From Chryseobacterium luteum (GTDB lineage: Bacteria; Bacteroidota; Bacteroidia; Flavobacteriales; Weeksellaceae), in assembly GCF_000737785.1 (NCBI RefSeq), contig NZ_JPRO01000004.1, forward strand, positions 62,001 to 126,000: 64,000 nt of DNA, in the 5' to 3' direction. Positions 27,357-35,034 of the stretch are shown here, in pieces. Numbering within the stretch: the stretch's first letter is position 1; each line of letters begins with the position of its first letter. Below the pieces are notes generated by a model. That model had not been told where the DNA came from. It did no database searches and saw only the letters and a program-made list of their open reading frames with translations. A program made the translations under genes and the position numbers.

Positions 27357-28955
27357 TTATTTTTTTGTTCCGTAAATAATATTTAACTGAATTCTGTTGG
27401 GATTATTTTTGTCCGACCCCACAAAAACGCTTCTTTCCGTTGCAAAAGATCTGGATGTATACTTATACCCAGCCAATACATTTGCTTCAGTTGGTATAAA
27501 ATTACCCATATTAATAAGAAGATCTTTATTAGCTTTTCCTGCTTCAACAATATCCTTTACTGTTTTTGTAACTATAAAATCATAATAAGAAGGATTTTTA
27601 TCCAGATCATATGATTTCATCATTCCAAAGCCTGCGTTCATATCTGCAATAAAGTCTGACAAAGTAATTACTTGTGTTGACGCATCTCTTTTATCAATAG
27701 GCAAAATGGTTAAATTGTTGTCCTTCCTTCTATATTTATTGCTCCATGTTGCAGCATCCGTAAAGATTCTGATTTTTGCACTAATAATAGCAGCTTTATC
27801 TGCATCATATAGAGTTTTAAGCTTAGTGATTGTTTCTTCAGGAATTTTAACTCCTATTGAAGGGCCTCCCATTCCCTGTAAATAAAGCTTAGGATCTCCA
27901 TCTGGGTTGTTGGTAGAGGATGCTTTTTCCCATGCAGAACCAGTCCTGTTATATTCATACTGGCCATAACGTCCTCCGTTTACAATTAGCTTAAAGGTAG
28001 ACTGCGGTCTTGTTATAGTACCATTAGTATTTTTCTCATTGGTATAATACATCATTATTTCCATATTATCCGGAGAAAACTCAAAAAGATAGCCATCTGT
28101 TTCTTCTACAGAAAGTCTGATTCCTTTAAAGTGTCTGGTAAAGTTAGCCGCATCCATAAGTTCCGGCTTCTTGCTTTTATCAAGAATTTTAGTCTGGAAA
28201 AAACTTTTATTTAAAGCCATTCTGAATCCTGCATCTGATGTGAATACGGAAGAATTATCCGATTTCTTAGTGATGGTTACAGCTCTTACTTTTCCGTCAA
28301 AGACAGAAGTTCCCAATGATTCTCCGGTAGCTACGGTTACATTTGATCTTTTGAAAGCATCAGAATTCCCGTCCAGGAATGTAGTTACTTCATCCACTTT
28401 TATATGTAAAGGAGTGTTTGTTCCTCCAGCTCCCAGTTTTGTCTTACCGTATTTTTTAGTATAATTTACCGGGTATGTTTTTATATCTGTTGAAACCGCT
28501 ACATTTTCAGTTCCAATTAATAAATTTTCATCTTTCGCTCCAGGTGCGCTAACTGAATCAGTTACGGCTGCCGGTCTCATCACCAAAACTACAGAATCTA
28601 TTTTCGGACTGGTTCCAAAATCAAAATCGTCTGTAGACATTCTTAACTGAGTAAGAAATGATGCTTTCTGCATTCCAAACTGTCCCTCAGAAAATGCGCC
28701 TAAAACAGCAGTATATGTAGAGTTCCCTGTTGTGTTGATCAAGCTTACAAGCCTGCTTGCATCACTTCTGATCGAATCATGATTATTAATATTGTAAGCA
28801 ATAAGGTCATAAGAAGTTACATTGCCTTCCGCAGCACCGTCTACAAAAAGTTGTTCGCCGAGCGAATCCGCATCCGGTTCACAGTTATAAAGAAGGGCAC
28901 TCCCGAAAACCGCCACAAAAAGCATGGCTAAGGTTCTTTTAACAGTATGAGTCAT
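27357..28955 (-). CDS. DUF4270-family lipoprotein
   Basis: A Bacteroidota-specific envelope protein of 532 aa without known activity. The signal ends in a lipobox-like LLYNC (Cys26), followed by EPDADSLGEQ. Family marks are FGTSPKIDSVVLVMR near residue 115, the FKGIRLSVEE region in the middle and the C-terminal RIQLNIIYGTKK. It is placed between the GT5-like gene and glmS with gaps of 11 and 18 bp, so it is almost surely in one transcript with them. This gene order is common in flavobacteria as I remember it. Confidence 0.88.
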   Translation of the reverse strand: MTHTVKRTLAMLFVAVFGSALLYNCEPDADSLGEQLFVDGAAEGNVTSYDLIAYNINNHDSIRSDASRLVSLINTTGNSTYTAVLGAFSEGQFGMQKASFLTQLRMSTDDFDFGTSPKIDSVVLVMRPAAVTDSVSAPGAKDENLLIGTENVAVSTDIKTYPVNYTKKYGKTKLGAGGTNTPLHIKVDEVTTFLDGNSDAFKRSNVTVATGESLGTSVFDGKVRAVTITKKSDNSSVFTSDAGFRMALNKSFFQTKILDKSKKPELMDAANFTRHFKGIRLSVEETDGYLFEFSPDNMEIMMYYTNEKNTNGTITRPQSTFKLIVNGGRYGQYEYNRTGSAWEKASSTNNPDGDPKLYLQGMGGPSIGVKIPEETITKLKTLYDADKAAIISAKIRIFTDAATWSNKYRRKDNNLTILPIDKRDASTQVITLSDFIADMNAGFGMMKSYDLDKNPSYYDFIVTKTVKDIVEAGKANKDLLINMGNFIPTEANVLAGYKYTSRSFATERSVFVGSDKNNPNRIQLNIIYGTKK

Positions 28956-28966
28956 TAAAAATGTGT

Positions 28967-29737
28967 TTAATAAAGTTGGTTTATAGAATCTACGTCAACA
29001 TATTCTGACTTAGGAGTCGTTGTTTCATTGAAACCCTTATCCAGGTCCGCATCCAGGAATTCATCTCCTTTTACGACCATGTCAACGTATTTCATACTTT
29101 CAATAACAAAATTTTTGATTGTCGGATTATCTAACGCTTTTAATCCGGAAATATTATCGAATGTCAATTTTTCAGCAATATTTTTGTCCAGGTTAGCGTC
29201 TTTCTCATTGTATAAAGAAAGGACGATTTTGGCATCCTTGAAATAAGTATCAGATTCGTAGTAAGTCTTTAGATAAATTGGAACAAAAGAAGACATCCAT
29301 CCGTTCAAATGGATAACATCCGGAACCCAGTTTAGTTTTTTGATGGTTTCTATAACACCTCTTGCAAAGAAAATTGCTCTTTCGTCGTTATCATCAAAAG
29401 GATTTCCTTCATCATCTACGTAGTATTGCTTTCTTTTGAAGTATTCTTCGTTGTCTATAAAATAAACCTGAAGTCTTTCCCCCGGAAGAGACGCTACTTT
29501 AATGATTAAAGGCTGGTCCAGGTCATTGATAATAATGTTCATCCCCGAAAGACGGATTACCTCATGAAGTTGGAATTTTCTTTCACTTATTTGTCCAAAT
29601 CTTGGCATAAAAACTCTTACATCATTGCCTTCATTGTGCATCTTAAGTGCCATTTTGTTTACCAATGCAGCCATATTCGTGTCTTCCTGATATGGATACA
29701 TCTCTGTAGTAATGTACAGTATTTTTTGATTCGGCAT
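28967..29737 (-). CDS. Glycogen-synthase N-domain-like protein (GT5 half, probably not a full synthase)
   Basis: The 256-aa protein matches only the N-terminal Rossmann domain of GlgA (ITTEMYPY at residues 9-16, DVRVFMPRFG, FFARGVIETIKKLNWVPDVIHLNGW near residue 130). A full synthase has about 470 aa, and the C-terminal nucleotide-sugar domain is absent. The KTGGL motif of GlgA, which binds ADP-glucose, is EDTNM here (residues 18-22). It is therefore unlikely to make glycogen alone. The acidic tail carries no motif. It starts the DUF4270-glmS series and is divergent from panC. Confidence 0.85.
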   Translation of the reverse strand: MPNQKILYITTEMYPYQEDTNMAALVNKMALKMHNEGNDVRVFMPRFGQISERKFQLHEVIRLSGMNIIINDLDQPLIIKVASLPGERLQVYFIDNEEYFKRKQYYVDDEGNPFDDNDERAIFFARGVIETIKKLNWVPDVIHLNGWMSSFVPIYLKTYYESDTYFKDAKIVLSLYNEKDANLDKNIAEKLTFDNISGLKALDNPTIKNFVIESMKYVDMVVKGDEFLDADLDKGFNETTTPKSEYVDVDSINQLY

Positions 29738-29775
29738 AAATTCTATCTATATTTTTGTAAAAACGCTTTAATGTG

Positions 29776-29783
29776 CAAAATTA
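29776..29783 (-). promoter_or_regulatory. Probable -7 element upstream of the GT5-like gene
   Basis: TAATTTTG on the minus strand matches TAnnTTTG, 38 bases before the ATG. A good -33 element is not evident. Confidence 0.4.
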
Positions 29784-29879
29784 CAAAAAAACATCCAACA
29801 TTATTTTAATTAACATTTTTTTACGATAATTCCTATTTTCAAATTATTAAAAACTCATATAATTATATGATATTTTTAG

Positions 29880-29887
29880 TATTTTTG
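29880..29887 (+). promoter_or_regulatory. Probable -7 element of panC
   Basis: TATTTTTG matches TAnnTTTG and ends 20 bases before the panC ATG at 29908. The -33 region is AT-rich without a clear TTG. Confidence 0.45.
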
Positions 29888-29907
29888 AATTAGTATTAAA
29901 ATAAACT

Positions 29908-30756
29908 ATGGAAGTTATAAAGAATAAGAAAACCCTCCAGGATTTCATTGAGAGACAGAAAGAGATGGGGAAAAAGATAGGTTTCGCCCCTACTATGGGA
30001 GCACTTCATAAAGGTCATCTTTCCTTGTATGAAGAAGCCAGAAAAAATAATGATTTGGTCATTTCTTCAATTTTTGTAAATCCAACCCAATTTAATAATC
30101 CTGAAGATCTGGAAAAATACCCGAGGGACATTAACAGAGATATTCTTATTCTGGAAAATTCAGGATTAGTAGATGCCGTTTATATCCCTGAAGTCACCGA
30201 TATTTATCCGGTAAAAACAGAAAGCCTGCATTATGATTTCGACGGACTGGAAAATGAAATGGAAGGAAAATCGAGACCCGGACATTTTGACGGAGTGGGA
30301 ACTGTGGTGGAAGAGCTTTTCAGACAGACCCGGCCAGACAATGCCTATTTCGGGGAAAAAGACTTCCAGCAGCTTGCCATTATCAAAAAGATGGTTGAAA
30401 AGAAACAGCTTCCGGTAAAAATTACGGGCGTTCCTATTTACAGGGCAGAAAATGGCCTTGCTCTTAGCTCCAGAAACCAAAGGCTTCAAGAAAACCGGAA
30501 AGAAACCGCAAAGATCATTTACCAAACCCTAAATAAAGTCAACGATTGGTTCCGCACTGTAACCATTTCCGAAATAAAGGAAAGAGTAACGGATGTTTTT
30601 GATCACCAGCAGGGAATGAAATTAGAATATTTTTTAATTGCCGATGAAGACACATTAAAAGAAACTGATTTTTTTTATAAGGACAGAAATTACAGAGCAT
30701 TCATTGTCGTGGTAGTAGATGGTGTAAGATTAATTGACAATATGCATTTGGATTAA
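29908..30756 (+). CDS. panC: Pantothenate synthetase PanC
   Basis: PanC joins pantoate and beta-alanine with ATP to give pantothenate, the vitamin precursor of CoA. The 282 aa have the usual length. Landmarks are PTMGALHKGHLSL with the HIGH-like histidines (residues 28-40), SIFVNPTQFNNPEDLEKYPR, GEKDFQQLAII near residue 150 and LALSSRNQRL near 190. It is divergent from the GT5-like gene and followed by a terminator. Confidence 0.97.
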   Translation: MEVIKNKKTLQDFIERQKEMGKKIGFAPTMGALHKGHLSLYEEARKNNDLVISSIFVNPTQFNNPEDLEKYPRDINRDILILENSGLVDAVYIPEVTDIYPVKTESLHYDFDGLENEMEGKSRPGHFDGVGTVVEELFRQTRPDNAYFGEKDFQQLAIIKKMVEKKQLPVKITGVPIYRAENGLALSSRNQRLQENRKETAKIIYQTLNKVNDWFRTVTISEIKERVTDVFDHQQGMKLEYFLIADEDTLKETDFFYKDRNYRAFIVVVVDGVRLIDNMHLD

Positions 30757-30803
30757 TATTAAGAAGGCGAACAAATACTGCATATCTGCTTTTTACAAAA
30801 TAC

Positions 30804-30834
30804 AGCTCTGGTTAATACAATCGGAGCTTTTTTC
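30804..30834 (+). terminator. Terminator after panC
   Basis: AGCTC (30804-30808) pairs with GAGCT (30824-30828), with extra weak pairs inside, and is followed by a T run. Confidence 0.55.
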
Positions 30835-30847
30835 AGCTACAATATAT

Positions 30848-30879
30848 AAAAAATCAAAGGTCTCTTGAGGAGACCTTTG
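30848..30879 (-). terminator. Terminator of tRNA-Lys copy 1
   Basis: On the minus strand CAAAGGTCTC and GAGACCTTTG (30855-30864, 30870-30879) form a perfect 10-bp stem followed by a T run (A run at 30848-30853). Confidence 0.85.
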
Positions 30880-30934
30880 AAACACCAAATCACAAAATAT
30901 TAATATGAAAAAAATTTACTTTTCAGTAAACTTG

Positions 30935-31007
30935 TGACCCGGCTGGGATTCGAACCCAGGACCCATACATTAAAAGTGTATTGCTCTACCAGCTGAGCTA
31001 CCGAGTC
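30935..31007 (-). tRNA. tRNA-Lys (anticodon TTT), copy 1
   Basis: A 73-base tRNA with the acceptor stem GACTCGG/CCGGGTC (one G-T pair), discriminator A, anticodon stem ATACA/TGTAT around CTTTTAA (anticodon TTT) and T arm CTGGGTTCGAATCCCAG. CCA is not encoded. Identical in sequence to the two other tRNA-Lys genes in this cluster. It has its own promoter and terminator. Confidence 0.97.
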
Positions 31008-31060
31008 GGTCACTTGTCAACGATTTTGCATATAAACAGCGTTATCGTTTTTAAGAGGTG

Positions 31061-31091
31061 CAAAGGTATAATTCTTTTTCGGTTCCTGCAA
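31061..31091 (-). promoter_or_regulatory. Promoter of tRNA-Lys copy 1
   Basis: On the minus strand TTG (31089-31091), a 20-bp spacer and TACCTTTG (31061-31068) match the Bacteroidota consensus. The predicted start is about 47 bases before the mature tRNA. Confidence 0.7.
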
Positions 31092-31101
31092 TAGGATTTA
31101 T

Positions 31102-31133
31102 AAAAAAATCAAAGGTCTCTTACGAGACCTTTG
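31102..31133 (-). terminator. Terminator of the tRNA-Lys/Leu/Lys unit
   Basis: Same perfect 10-bp stem as copy 1 (31110-31119 with 31124-31133) but with a different, 4-base loop, followed by a T run on the minus strand. Confidence 0.85.
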
Positions 31134-31188
31134 AAACACCAAATCACAAAATATTAATATGAAAAAAATTTACTTTTCAGTAAACTTG

Positions 31189-31261
31189 TGACCCGGCTGG
31201 GATTCGAACCCAGGACCCATACATTAAAAGTGTATTGCTCTACCAGCTGAGCTACCGAGTC
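31189..31261 (-). tRNA. tRNA-Lys (anticodon TTT), copy 2
   Basis: Identical in sequence to copy 1, including anticodon TTT and all stems. It is the last gene of a transcript that starts upstream of copy 3. Confidence 0.97.
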
Positions 31262-31319
31262 GGCCACAATTAAAAATGAAAACTAATCCATTATTAATCA
31301 TTAAAATTTTTCTTTGCAG

Positions 31320-31402
31320 TGCCTGCGACTGGACTCGAACCAGCACATCCTTAGGAAACCACCCCCTCAAGATGGCGTGTCTACCAATTTCACCACGCAG
31401 GC
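31320..31402 (-). tRNA. tRNA-Leu (anticodon GAG)
   Basis: An 83-base class II tRNA: acceptor GCCTGCG/CGCAGGC, discriminator A, anticodon stem CCATC/GGTGG around TTGAGGG (anticodon GAG), a long variable arm and T arm CTGGTTCGAGTCCAG. CCA is not encoded. It reads CUC and CUU codons. Confidence 0.96.
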
Positions 31403-31439
31403 TATAAAATTACAAAAATCCAGTAATTTTTTTCGCTTG

Positions 31440-31512
31440 TGACCCGGCTGGGATTCGAACCCAGGACCCATACATTAAAAGTGTATTGCTCTACCAGCTG
31501 AGCTACCGAGTC
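31440..31512 (-). tRNA. tRNA-Lys (anticodon TTT), copy 3
   Basis: Identical in sequence to copies 1 and 2. First gene of the tRNA-Lys/tRNA-Leu/tRNA-Lys unit. Its 5' flank (cactttgtcaacgattt) resembles that of copy 1, whereas its 3' flank does not. Confidence 0.97.
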
Positions 31513-31565
31513 GGTCACTTTGTCAACGATTTATATTTAAATAATATCCCTCGTTTTCAGTGGTG

Positions 31566-31596
31566 CAAAGATAGGAGTTTTTTCATTATCTCAAAA
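31566..31596 (-). promoter_or_regulatory. Promoter of the tRNA-Lys/Leu/Lys unit
   Basis: On the minus strand TTTTG (31592-31596), an 18-bp spacer and TATCTTTG (31566-31573) match the consensus. It lies between the tRNA array and the divergent aroK. Confidence 0.7.
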
Positions 31597-31626
31597 CTTT
31601 TTTGCAAATTTGTTTAAAAAAAATTC

Positions 31627-32142
31627 ATGGTTATTTCACTGATCGGATACATGGGATGTGGCAAATCTCACATTTCCAAAATTTTAAGCGATAAAATAAA
31701 TTTTAAACTCATTGACCTCGATAAAGAGATTTCCAGGAGAAATAAATTAACCATTCCTGAGATTTTCGAAAAGAAGGGAGAAATTCAGTTTCGAAAGCTG
31801 GAAAGAGAGGCATTGGAAGAGATTCTCGCTTCGGAAGAAAATGTGGTTTTAAGCCTGGGAGGAGGAACGCCGGTTTATTATAACAATATGGAGATTATTA
31901 ACCACAGCTCGAAAAGTATATTTTTAAGGGCCTCCGTAAATACTTTGTATGAAAGACTGTCCAAACAGAAGGAAAAAAGGCCTTTAATAGCCAATATTTC
32001 CGATGAAGATCTGCCGGAGTTTATTGCCCAACATTTATTTGAAAGGAATGCGTTTTACAGCAAAGCACAGTTCAGCGTCAATACAGATGCCCGGGATCCT
32101 GAAGATATTGTACAGGAAATAGTAGAAAAGTTCTATCTCTAG
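31627..32142 (+). CDS. aroK: Shikimate kinase AroK
   Basis: AroK phosphorylates shikimate at the 3-OH in the chorismate pathway, using ATP. The 171-aa P-loop kinase has Walker A GYMGCGKS (residues 7-14), the shikimate-binding LIDLDKEI with its Asp pair, the FRKLEREAL Arg, LGGGTP near residue 78, and the lid Arg in RPLI. It ends 13 bp from the convergent Hsp15-like gene. Confidence 0.96.
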   Translation: MVISLIGYMGCGKSHISKILSDKINFKLIDLDKEISRRNKLTIPEIFEKKGEIQFRKLEREALEEILASEENVVLSLGGGTPVYYNNMEIINHSSKSIFLRASVNTLYERLSKQKEKRPLIANISDEDLPEFIAQHLFERNAFYSKAQFSVNTDARDPEDIVQEIVEKFYL

Positions 32143-32155
32143 AGCTTTTTTGTTC

Positions 32156-32593
32156 TTAATCTTCGTTTTCGGCAGTATCTGCTGTTTCTCCAAAGAAATC
32201 ATCCCAGTCTGTAAAGTCTGAGGCTATATCATTTCCTACATATTCATCCATCTCACGACGGTCTTTTTTAGTTGGTCTTCCTTCGCCTTTATTTCTGTAG
32301 TAGTCCTGTGACATTTTGCGGAGCTTCAGCAATTCATACTGCTCTTTATCCGTCACATCCTGGATATGAAGAGGGACAAGTTTTGCTCCCATTCTGCTTT
32401 TGGGGATCTGAGTGACCTTTATTTTATAATCAATCTGATTTTTGCGGATCTTGATAACATCTCCTTCTTTTACCTCTTTAGACGACTTTACGGCAGACGT
32501 TCCAATAGAAACTCTGTTCTTTTTAATTTCCTCTGTTGCAATACTTCTCGTCTTATAAAAACGAATGCACCATAAAAATTTATCTATTCTCAT
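32156..32593 (-). CDS. hslR: S4-domain RNA-binding protein, Hsp15-like
   Basis: The 145-aa protein has an S4 domain at residues 1-60 (MRIDKFLWCIRFYKTRS, then SSKEVKEGDVIKIRK), the start typical of Hsp15. E. coli Hsp15 binds stalled 50S subunits carrying nascent tRNA; related RqcP proteins act in ribosome rescue. A basic middle part (KGEGRPTKKDRREMDEY) is the Hsp15 signature. The C-terminus is a strongly acidic tail. It is divergent from the FKBP-like lipoprotein gene. Confidence 0.88.
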   Translation of the reverse strand: MRIDKFLWCIRFYKTRSIATEEIKKNRVSIGTSAVKSSKEVKEGDVIKIRKNQIDYKIKVTQIPKSRMGAKLVPLHIQDVTDKEQYELLKLRKMSQDYYRNKGEGRPTKKDRREMDEYVGNDIASDFTDWDDFFGETADTAENED

Positions 32594-32602
32594 AATTTTT
32601 TA

Positions 32603-32610
32603 TACTTTTG
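32603..32610 (+). promoter_or_regulatory. Probable -7 element of the FKBP-like lipoprotein gene
   Basis: TACTTTTG matches TAnnTTTG, 39 bases before the ATG at 32649. No clear -33 TTG at the right distance. Confidence 0.45.
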
Positions 32611-32648
32611 CCGTTATATTATTTGTAAAGTAATTAAAGTTTTTTGAA

Positions 32649-33392
32649 ATGAAAAAAATATTTTTATATATCCTTGCGGGATCTTTATGTTTTTCTGCAT
32701 GTAAGAAAGATGATGAAGTTGAAACTTATAAAGAACCGGAAGACATCTCCGTTCAGAACAGTTATGACGATCAGGCCATTAAAAAGTTTATGAACGACAA
32801 TTATCTGGATGCCCAGGGAAATATAAAAGCATTCAGCACAACGGACGCCAGTGATGATAATGAAAAAAAGTTAATAGACCTGCCGTATCAGACGCTTCCT
32901 TCCGGGACCATATACATCATGAGAGACGGGGCACAGCCAACAGTTGAGCCGCAAACTATCGGAGAAGATGATATTCTTACGCTTATGATAAGAGCGAATG
33001 CTTATTTAGCAGGAAATACTGATGGAAATGTTTCTTTCATTTCTTCACTTACAATCAGCAATACAATTAATGGGAACGGACTTCCGCTCGTTGATCCGCT
33101 GTATTATTTTGCAAAGAAGTCTATACGACTTGCAGCAGCAGGAGTTGCACAACAGAGAAGTTACTATGAAGTTGAAGGTTTCCGTGAGGCGATACAAAAA
33201 TTCAAAGCGTTTAAAAATCTTCCAAATGGAAATCCTTACAATCTTCAAGGCGTTATCTTAGTCCCTTCAAGAGCTGCTTTTGCGAGAGATCCACATTATC
33301 CTTACAGTTCACAATACTCGTTGAGAAATTATTCTATGGTATTTAATTTTCAGGTATACGGAAGAGCCGACAGACCTAATGACGAAAAATAA
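32649..33392 (+). CDS. FKBP-like lipoprotein (PPIase fold, GldI-related)
   Basis: The 247-aa protein has a lipoprotein signal (LCFSAC, Cys18). The C-terminal half reads like an FKBP domain: TLMIRANAYLAG, then GFREAIQKFKAFKNLP, VILVPSRAAFAR near residue 205 (compare IPSxLAYG of FKBPs) and a final YSMVFNFQVYG strand. Several active-site aromatics of true FKBPs are not evident, so prolyl isomerase activity is doubtful. Flavobacterial relatives include GldI, needed for gliding; that link is inferred from the family only. The gene ends at a bidirectional terminator. Confidence 0.72.
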   Translation: MKKIFLYILAGSLCFSACKKDDEVETYKEPEDISVQNSYDDQAIKKFMNDNYLDAQGNIKAFSTTDASDDNEKKLIDLPYQTLPSGTIYIMRDGAQPTVEPQTIGEDDILTLMIRANAYLAGNTDGNVSFISSLTISNTINGNGLPLVDPLYYFAKKSIRLAAAGVAQQRSYYEVEGFREAIQKFKAFKNLPNGNPYNLQGVILVPSRAAFARDPHYPYSSQYSLRNYSMVFNFQVYGRADRPNDEK

Positions 33393-33422
33393 ATCAAAAA
33401 TTTATACATTTTAAACATACAG

Positions 33423-33451
33423 AAACCGCCCTCATCTGAAGGCGGTTTTTA
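33423..33451. terminator. Bidirectional terminator
   Basis: AAACCGCC (33423-33430) pairs with GGCGGTTT (33441-33448), followed by a T run. It separates the FKBP-like gene from the convergent glutamate-synthase-like gene. Confidence 0.8.
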
Positions 33452-33464
33452 TATTTCATTGTTT

Positions 33465-34982
33465 TTAAAATCTTGCTTTCTCCCTTACATTTCCTAAAAT
33501 ATCCGGGAAATAAAGATCTGCCAGATGGTCAAACTCATCTCCTCTCATGAACATGGTGGCATCTACTTCTTCGTAAGAGCTTCTTCCCGCAGCTGCAATC
33601 AGTTCATTACAGGTATGCAGTGTGTTTTTGTGGAAATGGTATACTCTTTCACTTTTATCAGTAACATCAAGCCCTTTAACGAGCATTTTATCCTGAGTAG
33701 CCACTCCTGTAGGACAATTGTTATTATTACATCTTAAAGCCTGTATACATCCCAGTGAGAACATAAATCCTCTCGCATTATTACACATATCTGCTCCCAT
33801 AGCCACAGCTCTCAGAATATCCAGGCTTGTCAGCACCTTTCCACTCGCAATAACTCTTAATTTACTTCTTACATTATAATTGTTAAGGGTTCTGTTAACA
33901 AAAATAAGAGCGGGTTCCAAAGGCATCCCTACTCCATCTGAAAATTCCGGCGGTGCGGCTCCTGTTCCTCCTTCTGCGCCATCTATGGTAATAAAATCCG
34001 GATAGATCTTTAGAACATTCATCTGTACACAGATATCCTCGAACTCTTTAGTATCACCGATACACAGCTTAAAACCGGTCGGTTTACCTCCTGAAAGTTC
34101 TCTCAGATGCTGTACGAACCTCAACAGACCTGCAGCATCAGAAAATGAACTGTGGGATGGCGGTGAAATAACGGTCATTCCCGGGGTGACGTGACGGATC
34201 TTTGCAATCTCAGGAGTATTCTTCACACCCGGAAGCACGCCTCCATGTCCCGGCTTTGCCCCTTGGGAAAGCTTAATTTCAATCATCTTTACATTCGGGA
34301 GGGTGGCGTACTTTTCAAAAAGTTCGGGGTTAAATTTCCCCTCTTCGTTACGGCAGCCGAAATATCCGGTTCCAATCTGCCAGCAAAGATCTCCTCCTTC
34401 CATGTGATAAGGCGAAATTCCTCCTTCTCCCGTGTTATGGTAGAAATTTCCTTTTTTAGCACCTCTGTTTAAAGACATCTGCGCCCTGTCGCTTAACGCT
34501 CCAAAGCTCATTGCAGAAATATTGAATAAGGAAGCATGGTAAGGCTGCGAACACTGCTCTCCTCCAACCCATACTCTCGGAAGTTCTTCTGCGGGTGATT
34601 TTGCATAAATAGAATGCTTGATCCCTTCATATTTTCTGTGATTAACTTCTAACTGTGTTCCGAAAGCTACGGTATCACTTAGATTTTTGGCACGTCTGTA
34701 TACTGCCGAACGCTGATTTCTGGGAAATGGTTTGCCGTCTGTTTCCCTTTCGATGAAATATTGCTGCATTTCGGGTGAAATACTTTCGAAAAAATACCTG
34801 AAGTAGCCCAATACCGGGAAGTTCCTCAAAATAGCGTGTTTCGACTGATAAGCATTGTAAACACCCAATGCATAGATGGCGGATAACAGGATGGGTATCC
34901 AGTAATGCGCTCTGATCAGTAATGCGACAACCCATGTAGCAGTTACTAATACAATTCCCCAAGATAAAAACTTATCTCTCAT
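33465..34982 (-). CDS. FMN-binding glutamate-synthase-family protein
   Basis: The 505-aa protein consists of two or three N-terminal membrane helices (about residues 5-45) and the FMN/Fe-S (alpha/beta barrel) domain of the large glutamate synthase subunit. Visible parts are NISAMSFGALSDRAQMSLNRGA near residue 155, GTGYFGCRNEEGKF, QGAKPGHGGVLPG, TIDGAEGGTGAAP near 325 and the Cys-containing CIQALRCNNNNCPTGVATQD near 415, which fits the 3Fe-4S site. There is no amidotransferase domain, so it is not a complete GltB; the physiological reaction of these stand-alone proteins is unclear. Confidence 0.9.
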   Translation of the reverse strand: MRDKFLSWGIVLVTATWVVALLIRAHYWIPILLSAIYALGVYNAYQSKHAILRNFPVLGYFRYFFESISPEMQQYFIERETDGKPFPRNQRSAVYRRAKNLSDTVAFGTQLEVNHRKYEGIKHSIYAKSPAEELPRVWVGGEQCSQPYHASLFNISAMSFGALSDRAQMSLNRGAKKGNFYHNTGEGGISPYHMEGGDLCWQIGTGYFGCRNEEGKFNPELFEKYATLPNVKMIEIKLSQGAKPGHGGVLPGVKNTPEIAKIRHVTPGMTVISPPSHSSFSDAAGLLRFVQHLRELSGGKPTGFKLCIGDTKEFEDICVQMNVLKIYPDFITIDGAEGGTGAAPPEFSDGVGMPLEPALIFVNRTLNNYNVRSKLRVIASGKVLTSLDILRAVAMGADMCNNARGFMFSLGCIQALRCNNNNCPTGVATQDKMLVKGLDVTDKSERVYHFHKNTLHTCNELIAAAGRSSYEEVDATMFMRGDEFDHLADLYFPDILGNVREKARF

Positions 34983-35034
34983 GAATGTAGTATTTTAAAG
35001 TTAAAATAAATTTAGTGGAAATTTTGCAAAGAGA

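Larger units (their letters stand above)
30845..31013. repeat. Direct repeat with tRNA-Lys and its terminator, copy 1
   Basis: About 168 bp, from the A run and terminator hairpin through the tRNA-Lys gene, is repeated at 31099-31267. The copies differ by one A in the tract, the hairpin loop, and a T/C just past the tRNA 5' end. Confidence 0.85.
31099..31267. repeat. Direct repeat with tRNA-Lys and its terminator, copy 2
   Basis: Second copy of the unit at 30845-31013. Here the tRNA-Lys is preceded on its strand by tRNA-Leu rather than by a promoter. Confidence 0.85.

Noticed and set aside
25377..27400. A glmS ribozyme or other riboswitch upstream of glmS
   Set aside because: The DUF4270 gene ends 18 bp before glmS, leaving no room, and no such fold is seen.
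30845..31512. Regularly spaced repeats resembling a CRISPR array
   Set aside because: The repeated units are tRNA-Lys genes with their flanks; there are no short spacers and no cas genes.
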